Source: CBDCWA01 sp046048295
Lineage (GTDB): Bacteria > Pseudomonadota > Alphaproteobacteria > Rhizobiales > Hyphomicrobiaceae
Direction of reading: 5' to 3'
DNA: 19,317 nucleotides
NCBI GenBank assembly: GCA_046048295.1
Contig: JBJOGJ010000050.1
Coordinates: forward strand, 1 to 19,317
The notes beneath the pieces were generated by a model. The model saw only the letters and a program-made list of their open reading frames with translations. It had not been told where the DNA came from and made no database searches. This document shows, in pieces, positions 14,478-19,317 of the stretch (the stretch's first letter is position 1; every line of letters starts with the position of its first letter). Position numbers and translations under genes: made by a program.

Positions 14478-15713
14478 GTGAACACAGACCGTTCAATCTT
14501 GATCATCGTAGAGAACTTGACGGTGCCGCTCGACCGGCGGGTATGGCAGGAGGCGACTGCACTGCGGGAGGCCGGCTACACGGTTTCCGTGATCTGCCCG
14601 GTCGGAGGACAGTACACCGACCGCTACGAACTTCTGGACGGCATTCACGTTTTTCGCCACCCCCTGCCTCTGGAGGCCGACGGCGCGCTAGGCTACCTCG
14701 TAGAGTATTCCTCAGCCCTGTTCTGGGAGTTCCTGCTGAGCATCAAGGCCTACCGAAAGGTCGGGTTCGATGTCGTGCAGGCCTGCAATCCTCCCGACCT
14801 CATCTTCCTCGTGGCATCGTTCTGGAAATACCTTTTCGGCAAGCCCTTCATCTTCGATCATCACGACATCAACCCGGAACTCTATGAAGCCAAATTCGGC
14901 AAGCGCGGATTCTTCCATCATCTGCTTTGCCTGTTCGAACGACTGACCTTCAAGGTCGCGGACGTATCGATCGCCACCAACGAGACCTTCAAGGAGATCG
15001 CCGTTTCGCGCGGCGGCATGGATCCCGAAGACGTATTCATAGTGCGATCCATCCCCGATCTCTCGAAGTTCAAGCGGGTCGAGCCGGATCACGCTCTCAA
15101 GGCTGGCCGGCCCAATCTCCTTGGCTACGTCGGAATCATGGGCGCGCAGGATGGTGTCGACCTGTTGATCCGTGCCATGGCGCACATCGTCAACACGGAA
15201 GGCCGTCGCGACATTCACTGCGCAATTGTCGGTTCCGGCACCGAGGTGGAAAACCTGAAGTCGTTGTCCCGGAAACTCGGCGTCTCTGACTACGTCACCT
15301 TCACCGGTTTCCTATCTGGCGAGAAGCTGAAGGCCGCACTGTCCGCATTCGATGTCGGCATCATTCCCGACCCGAAGAACACCTACAACGACAAGATTTC
15401 CATGAACAAGGCATTCGAGTACATGAGCCTTGGCATTCCTTTCGTCCAGTTCGACCTCATCGAAGGGCGCAAGATTGCAGGTGACGCGGCACTCTATGCC
15501 GAGCGCAACTCGCCGGTCGATCTGGCCGCCAGGGCTCTGAAGATCGTCGACGACTTGGCACTCCGCGAAGCACTGACAGCCGAAGGCCGGCTACGCGCAC
15601 CGGCCCTGCTGCGTTGGGATGTAGAGGCCGGCCGCCTGCTGGCCGCCTATTCTCGCGCCCTCGCATCACCAGTAGCACAAGCCCGGCCACTGACCGCCCC
15701 GCGAAACGCCTGA
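14478..15713 (+). CDS. GT4-family glycosyltransferase
   Basis: The 411-residue protein has the two-domain GT-B layout of family 4 glycosyltransferases. The N-terminal domain begins ILIIVENLTVPLDRRVWQEA, a start common among exopolysaccharide transferases, and includes DHHDINPE (from D127). The C-terminal domain has the sugar-nucleotide-binding region GYVGIMGAQDGVD and FEYMSLGIPFVQFD, where E314 begins the EX7E-type segment. It probably adds a sugar from a nucleotide donor to a lipid-linked or surface glycan at the inner face of the membrane; donor and acceptor are unknown. The start is GTG 14478, with GGGAG six bases before it. Upstream 14273-14477 shows no clear promoter. The flippase at the right edge suggests a nearby polysaccharide locus, though the two genes are separated by two others. 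Confidence 0.9.
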   Translation: MNTDRSILIIVENLTVPLDRRVWQEATALREAGYTVSVICPVGGQYTDRYELLDGIHVFRHPLPLEADGALGYLVEYSSALFWEFLLSIKAYRKVGFDVVQACNPPDLIFLVASFWKYLFGKPFIFDHHDINPELYEAKFGKRGFFHHLLCLFERLTFKVADVSIATNETFKEIAVSRGGMDPEDVFIVRSIPDLSKFKRVEPDHALKAGRPNLLGYVGIMGAQDGVDLLIRAMAHIVNTEGRRDIHCAIVGSGTEVENLKSLSRKLGVSDYVTFTGFLSGEKLKAALSAFDVGIIPDPKNTYNDKISMNKAFEYMSLGIPFVQFDLIEGRKIAGDAALYAERNSPVDLAARALKIVDDLALREALTAEGRLRAPALLRWDVEAGRLLAAYSRALASPVAQARPLTAPRNA

Positions 15714-15724
15714 CACCAACGCAA

Positions 15725-15751
15725 GCGGCGCCGCACTAGGTGCAGCGCCGC
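15725..15751. terminator. Convergent hairpin after the glycosyltransferase gene
   Basis: GCGGCGCCGCAC (15725-15736) pairs with GTGCAGCGCCGC (15740-15751) around a TAG loop, 12 positions with one C-A mismatch. It lies between the convergent stops at 15713 and 15778 and can form on both strands. There is no real T-tract on either side, so it may act as a transcript-end stabiliser or a factor-assisted terminator. Confidence 0.5.
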
Positions 15752-15777
15752 CTGGCAAACCGATCTTATCGCAAGCC

Positions 15778-17310
15778 CTACTTCAGTTCGAACACCGTCG
15801 TCGTGCCAGACACCTCGTTGGCGGTTACCAGCAGAGCGTGTCCCGTCGGGCTCTTCGACGCCTCGACGAAAGCGAGCCCCTCCGGAGCAATGTCGCCGGC
15901 ACTCTTCGCCTTCGGGTCGCCATCGGGCTTGCCATTGTGGAAGAAGCTGGAGAACTTCGGCGCTACCGGGTTTGAGATATCGTATGCAATGATCCCGCTC
16001 ATGCGCTCAAGTCCGATGAACGCATAGCGCTTTCCCTTCACAGTGCCGATTGCGAGCCCTTCGGGCTCGACACCTTTGTCGTCGGAACGGCTGTCGAAGT
16101 TCTTGACCTGCCCCTGCGAGTTGAACCAAGTCGGGTGCATCTTGGAGAGGATCGTCGAGAACTCGTTGCCCGAATCGTAGACCAGCGTGCCATCTGGCTT
16201 CCAGATCGAGAACGAACGCCCGCCATAGCCGACGATCTCCTCGTATTTGCCATCGCCATCCTTGTCCCCGTGCGCCTTCGTGACTTTCAGGCGGCCAAGC
16301 GCCTTCTTGTCCTGAAGTTCCTTGGCATTCGGGAAAACCTTCTCATCGAGCGTCAGATCCGCAACACGCGCTTCCTCGGAATACCCGGGATAGTCTCGCG
16401 AGTCGCCTTCATTGGCGGTAACGATATATGTCTGACCCTCGTGCTCGAACGTGGCGATGGTGTCCGGCTGATAGAGGCTCTTGGCAGGCCATGTCTTCAG
16501 ATTGATGCCACCGTCCCTGTCACTGACGTCGATGGCATGCTTCGACCAATCCTTGTAGCCGAGTGCGAATACCTTCGTAACTTTGGCGGTCTCGATATCG
16601 ATGACCGCAATCGAGTTGGCTTCCTGCAGAGCGACGAACGCAGTCTTGTTGTCCCTGGAAAGCGCGATGTACTCAGGCTCGACATCCTGCGCAAGGGTCG
16701 TACCGGCAGGCGACGGGAAGTGCGCGCCCGCGCCGAAATCGGAACGCTTTAGGTGGCCGAATGTAACCGTGCGCACGGAAAGATCAGCCAGCTTCACGAT
16801 CGACACGGTGCCTTCCGGATCGTTTTTGTAGTCTTTGCTCGGCTCACCCTCGTTGGCCACAAGTGCATAAGCACCGTCGCTCGTGATGGTCACCATGTCA
16901 GGCAGCGCACCGACCGTGACCACCTTTGGATTATTGCCGTCGCGATCGAATACGACCAGCTTGCCCGGCTCCTGTTTCGGGTCTGCTTCGACCGCTGCGA
17001 CGACGACATCGCCACGAACCGCCACTGAATTGACGTTCTTTCCGTACTGGGAGAGTGGGATCGACTTGATTTTCTTGAGCGCTGCCGGGTCCTTCATGTC
17101 GAGAATATCGATTGCGTTATCGGCTCCATTCACGACATACAGCCGCTGGCCGACCGGATCGTGCACGACGATCTCCGCCGCAGCTTTCCTATAGGCCTCC
17201 ACGCCGTAGCTGCCGACCACCTTCGCCTCAAATCCGTCCGCCAGTACTAAACCAGCCGTTACGCCGAGCAACATTACCGCGCCGAAACCGGCGGCCAACG
17301 TCCTACGCAT
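15778..17310 (-). CDS. Choice-of-anchor I family exported protein (beta-propeller-like)
   Basis: The 510-residue protein begins with a signal peptide: MRR, a hydrophobic stretch to about residue 23, and a probable cleavage after VLA (22-24). The mature part shows repeated propeller-type strands with family-typical motifs: ANEGEPSKDY (152-161), DVEPEYIALS (209-218), TANEGDSRDY (298-307), a calcium-loop-like DKDGDGKYEE (349-358), and later VEPEGLA and IAPEGLA. Such proteins are exported; members elsewhere carry a C-terminal surface anchor, but this one ends without one and is probably periplasmic or secreted. The biochemical activity is unknown; phosphatase-like labels in this family are not supported by residues I can see. 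ATG 17310 has GGAGG nine bases before it. It is convergent with the glycosyltransferase gene and divergent from the 141-residue protein gene. Confidence 0.85.
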   Translation of the reverse strand: MRRTLAAGFGAVMLLGVTAGLVLADGFEAKVVGSYGVEAYRKAAAEIVVHDPVGQRLYVVNGADNAIDILDMKDPAALKKIKSIPLSQYGKNVNSVAVRGDVVVAAVEADPKQEPGKLVVFDRDGNNPKVVTVGALPDMVTITSDGAYALVANEGEPSKDYKNDPEGTVSIVKLADLSVRTVTFGHLKRSDFGAGAHFPSPAGTTLAQDVEPEYIALSRDNKTAFVALQEANSIAVIDIETAKVTKVFALGYKDWSKHAIDVSDRDGGINLKTWPAKSLYQPDTIATFEHEGQTYIVTANEGDSRDYPGYSEEARVADLTLDEKVFPNAKELQDKKALGRLKVTKAHGDKDGDGKYEEIVGYGGRSFSIWKPDGTLVYDSGNEFSTILSKMHPTWFNSQGQVKNFDSRSDDKGVEPEGLAIGTVKGKRYAFIGLERMSGIIAYDISNPVAPKFSSFFHNGKPDGDPKAKSAGDIAPEGLAFVEASKSPTGHALLVTANEVSGTTTVFELK

Positions 17311-17432
17311 CTGGATCTACCTCCGCTGTGAAAAGAAACTGTCGCATAGGGGAGCAGTGTTTCAAGCTCATGACGGCCGCAGTTCCAGAACAAGCGTCGC
17401 TGCACTGCGCCACCGGCGCCACTGCCCTGGAA

Positions 17433-17462
17433 TTGCCAAATTTTCAAGAAAGGGGATTATAT
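17433..17462 (+). promoter_or_regulatory. Candidate promoter of the 141-residue protein gene
   Basis: TTGCCA at 17433-17438 and TTATAT at 17457-17462 are separated by 18 bases, within an AT-richer patch of the 289-bp divergent intergenic region. This would give a leader of roughly 130 bases. The rest of 17311-17599 holds no gene I can support. Confidence 0.35.
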
Positions 17463-17599
17463 TTCAGCACCTTAAGCACCTTGCCGACATCCCGCCCACA
17501 CTCGATATTACCCCATCAGGCAGTACATCGACGAGTAGACGACAACACTCGCCACCCTGACTGCCCGACGATGAACGAAGACAAGCGTGGAGGGAAGAA

Positions 17600-18025
17600 A
17601 TGAACCTGAACCGTCGGAATTTTCTCGGGGCTGCCGCAGTTTCCCCGCTGACGGCCAAGGACATCGCACAAAAGATTGCCGAGGACGCGCAGATGCAAGC
17701 CTCGAGCATCAGCCTCTACAGCGACTCGATCTACACCGGATACGTCGGCGACGACCCGGAACCACCCATGCGCAACCTCTGGGATGCCATCAAGGACATC
17801 GGCATGCCGGAGTGGAAGCGTGAAGACCTCTGGGAGGATGCCAAGCGCTGCCGCACGCTCGATCCGGACATTGCAGCCATGCGAAGTGTCTCCCTCACCG
17901 CGAAGATGCAGATGCAGTGGCGGCGCAACTACAAGCATCTGGTCGAACGGGCACATAAGCAGCGGCGGATGGATCAGCTGAAGCGCTCGTTCTTCGACGA
18001 AAACCCGGACATCTCGGAATATTGA
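17600..18025 (+). CDS. Hypothetical protein, 141 residues, twin-arginine-like N-terminus
   Basis: The function is not recognised. ATG 17600 has a strong GGAGG-containing ribosome site (GTGGAGGGAAGAA) before it. The N-terminus NRRNFLGAAAVSPLTA looks like a twin-arginine signal, but its hydrophobic part is short and a charged helix (KDIAQKIAED) follows at once, so export is doubtful. The rest is hydrophilic: a segment with GDDPEPPMRNLWDAIKDIG, then DPDIAAMRSVSLTAKMQMQ, then a basic helical region (RRNYKHLVERAHKQRRMDQLK), and an acidic end (FFDENPDISEY). This reminds me of small proteins in phage genomes, but that is only an impression and no other phage gene is present. It stands alone, divergent from the choice-of-anchor gene and convergent with the flippase gene. 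Confidence 0.75.
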   Translation: MNLNRRNFLGAAAVSPLTAKDIAQKIAEDAQMQASSISLYSDSIYTGYVGDDPEPPMRNLWDAIKDIGMPEWKREDLWEDAKRCRTLDPDIAAMRSVSLTAKMQMQWRRNYKHLVERAHKQRRMDQLKRSFFDENPDISEY

Positions 18026-18055
18026 TCTAGGCCGACCCGGATACAGAATTGCCCG

Positions 18056-18080
18056 AAGCTCCTGCCTTAGGCAGGAGCTT
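18056..18080. terminator. Perfect hairpin shared by two convergent genes, with a stop codon in its loop
   Basis: AAGCTCCTGCC (18056-18066) pairs perfectly over 11 bases with GGCAGGAGCTT (18070-18080) around the loop TTA (18067-18069). Read on the minus strand, that loop is the TAA stop of the flippase gene, and the stem arm encodes its last residues (KAPA). On the plus strand it lies 30 bases after the stop at 18025 and is followed by only one further T beyond the stem. It is probably a bidirectional terminator. Confidence 0.7.
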
Positions 18081-19317
18081 TGCCATCTCTGCCCGTACGA
18101 TCGCCAGCTACAGCTTGCCAGCCCATCTCGGCAAGGCCTCGCGCTCCAGGAAAAAGTGCCAAGCCGGCGAAAGTCACGATTACGGCTGTCACCGCAGCAA
18201 CCGGCAGGACGACAACCGACTGCAAGCCGGATGGCATCAGAAGCGCAATCAGGCCGGAAAAAGCGAATACCGGAAACAGGAAAGCACTACGCGTAAGGAA
18301 TAGCCACGTCATTCCGCGCGGATCGGACTTCCGCCGGCCCTGGCTCGCGAATGCGACGTAGACGATGGAAGCGATCTCTCCAAGCACGCCGGCGGCAGCG
18401 ACACCCTCGACGCCGAATCCGCCCACCGCTGCCGCCACGGCCACTACGAGCGCCGATGCACGCACGAGCCCGGCATACAGAAGCGGCTTGGTCCGCCCCA
18501 TGGAAAGCAGCGACATTCCCGGAACGGCCTGGACCATTCTCAACGCCCACATGACACCAAGCCACGAGATGACCCATCCAAGTCCCGCATAGCGCGTACC
18601 GAACGCAAGCTGGATCAAAGTATCGCCCGCAATGATGGCCACAGCCGAATAGACCGCAGCAGCAATTATGTATATCTCGGCCATCACCCCGTACCGTTTA
18701 CGGAACAGCCCCTTGAACTCGCGGACCTCGACGAGCAGTGGCAACATCAGTGCGTGGGCGGCGCGCCCGGCGATCGTCGCCGGCACCATCGTCAACATGA
18801 ACGCCGCCGAATACCCGGCGAGCGTCTCCATGCCAAACATGCGCCCGACAATCGCCCGGTCGACGTAGTATACGGCAATGAGCGGAAAGGCACTGAGCCA
18901 TATCGGCCAGCCGAACTTCACGACCCTGAGTAGAATCTCCTTCGTGACGGCTATTCGGTACGGACAACGCGCAAGCATGTGCGAGGCTGCCAGCGCTGTC
19001 GCCGATTGAACCACAGCGATCCATACCGCAGCCGCGTAGCTGCCACTGACGGCCAGCACAGGCCAGGCCGCGAGCAGAGCGAGAATTTGCGGCGCCGTCT
19101 CACAGATCATGAACGGTCTGTTGTCGAGGTGCCGCTGCCGGCGGCGCGTATCGAGGTGCATCAGCCCCTTCAGCAATGGCACGACTGCGATTGCCTCGAA
19201 GGCCCACCGCGCTTCCTCGATCCTGAAGAATGCGGTGACCGGACCAGCCGCAGCATAGATCAGCCCCGCAGTTGCCAGGCCCCGCGCCAGAAGCACCGCG
19301 TGGAGTCCGGACATGAG
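18067..19317 (-). CDS. Polysaccharide/oligosaccharide flippase, N-terminus beyond the window
   Basis: The frame is open through the right edge of the window; the ATG at 19314 is internal by comparison with the family, which usually has about 80 more residues in front. The visible 416 codons contain about nine or ten hydrophobic segments, with short basic loops such as RRRQRHLDNRPF. The pattern fits Wzx/PST-type flippases of the MOP superfamily, which move lipid-linked repeat units across the inner membrane for exopolysaccharide, O-antigen or capsule. The segment VVPLLKGLMHLDTRRRQR matches the conserved cytoplasmic loop position in that family. The last codons and the stop form one arm and the loop of a hairpin. 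A neighbouring glycan locus probably continues to the right. The general class is fairly sure; the glycan is unknown. Confidence 0.82.
   Translation of the reverse strand, partial: LMSGLHAVLLARGLATAGLIYAAAGPVTAFFRIEEARWAFEAIAVVPLLKGLMHLDTRRRQRHLDNRPFMICETAPQILALLAAWPVLAVSGSYAAAVWIAVVQSATALAASHMLARCPYRIAVTKEILLRVVKFGWPIWLSAFPLIAVYYVDRAIVGRMFGMETLAGYSAAFMLTMVPATIAGRAAHALMLPLLVEVREFKGLFRKRYGVMAEIYIIAAAVYSAVAIIAGDTLIQLAFGTRYAGLGWVISWLGVMWALRMVQAVPGMSLLSMGRTKPLLYAGLVRASALVVAVAAAVGGFGVEGVAAAGVLGEIASIVYVAFASQGRRKSDPRGMTWLFLTRSAFLFPVFAFSGLIALLMPSGLQSVVVLPVAAVTAVIVTFAGLALFPGARGLAEMGWQAVAGDRTGRDGKAPA

Noticed and set aside
17518..17550. GGCAGT and ACTGCC complementary hexamers in the leader of the 141-residue gene
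   Set aside because: They are far apart with no supporting inner stem, so chance pairing is likely.

Overview
The window reads as chromosomal DNA from a high-GC alphaproteobacterium, probably of the Hyphomicrobiales (Rhizobium/Mesorhizobium relatives). I base this on the GC-rich third codon positions, on GGAGG-type ribosome binding sites, and on protein families that resemble alphaproteobacterial ones. This is judgement from reading the sequence, not a database assignment. I see no tRNA, rRNA, CRISPR array, insertion sequence or prophage block, and no gene-free stretch longer than about 300 bases.

Left part (1-3616). On the minus strand an AcuI/YhdH-type reductase (685-1680) is followed after 27 bp by a TauD/TfdA-family dioxygenase that runs off the left edge (1-657). 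Divergent from them is a gamma-glutamyltransferase-family Ntn hydrolase (1838-3616). It keeps the catalytic Thr but appears to lack the residues that bind the glutamyl alpha-carboxylate and alpha-amino groups, so its substrate is probably not a classical gamma-glutamyl compound.

Centre left (3851-8632). A tight three-gene operon encodes a complete 2-oxoacid:acceptor oxidoreductase: a GltD-like Fe-S flavoprotein, a fused gamma-alpha subunit and a TPP/[4Fe-4S] beta subunit. The flavoprotein suggests that electrons are exchanged with NAD(P)H as well as, or instead of, free ferredoxin. This resembles the NADP-linked 2-oxoglutarate oxidoreductase (KorABC) described from Azoarcus.

Centre (8852-11121). 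On the same strand lie a radical SAM protein with six extra C-terminal cysteines, a 61-residue protein of unknown function, and an MBL-fold hydrolase. A 44-nt hairpin directly in front of the hydrolase start codon pairs with its Shine-Dalgarno sequence.

Right part (11306-19317). This part looks devoted to the cell surface and secretion. It contains a 901-residue RTX protein with a type I secretion C-terminus, a small minus-strand protein, a GT4 glycosyltransferase, an exported choice-of-anchor I beta-propeller-like protein, a 141-residue protein with a twin-arginine-like N-terminus, and a polysaccharide flippase that runs off the right edge. No type I secretion genes are in view. The convergent gene pairs are separated by hairpins, and in two of them the minus-strand stop codon lies in the hairpin loop.

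The most unusual items are the Kor complex beside an uncharacterised radical SAM protein, the ribosome-site-masking hairpin before the MBL gene, and the two stop-in-loop convergent hairpins.
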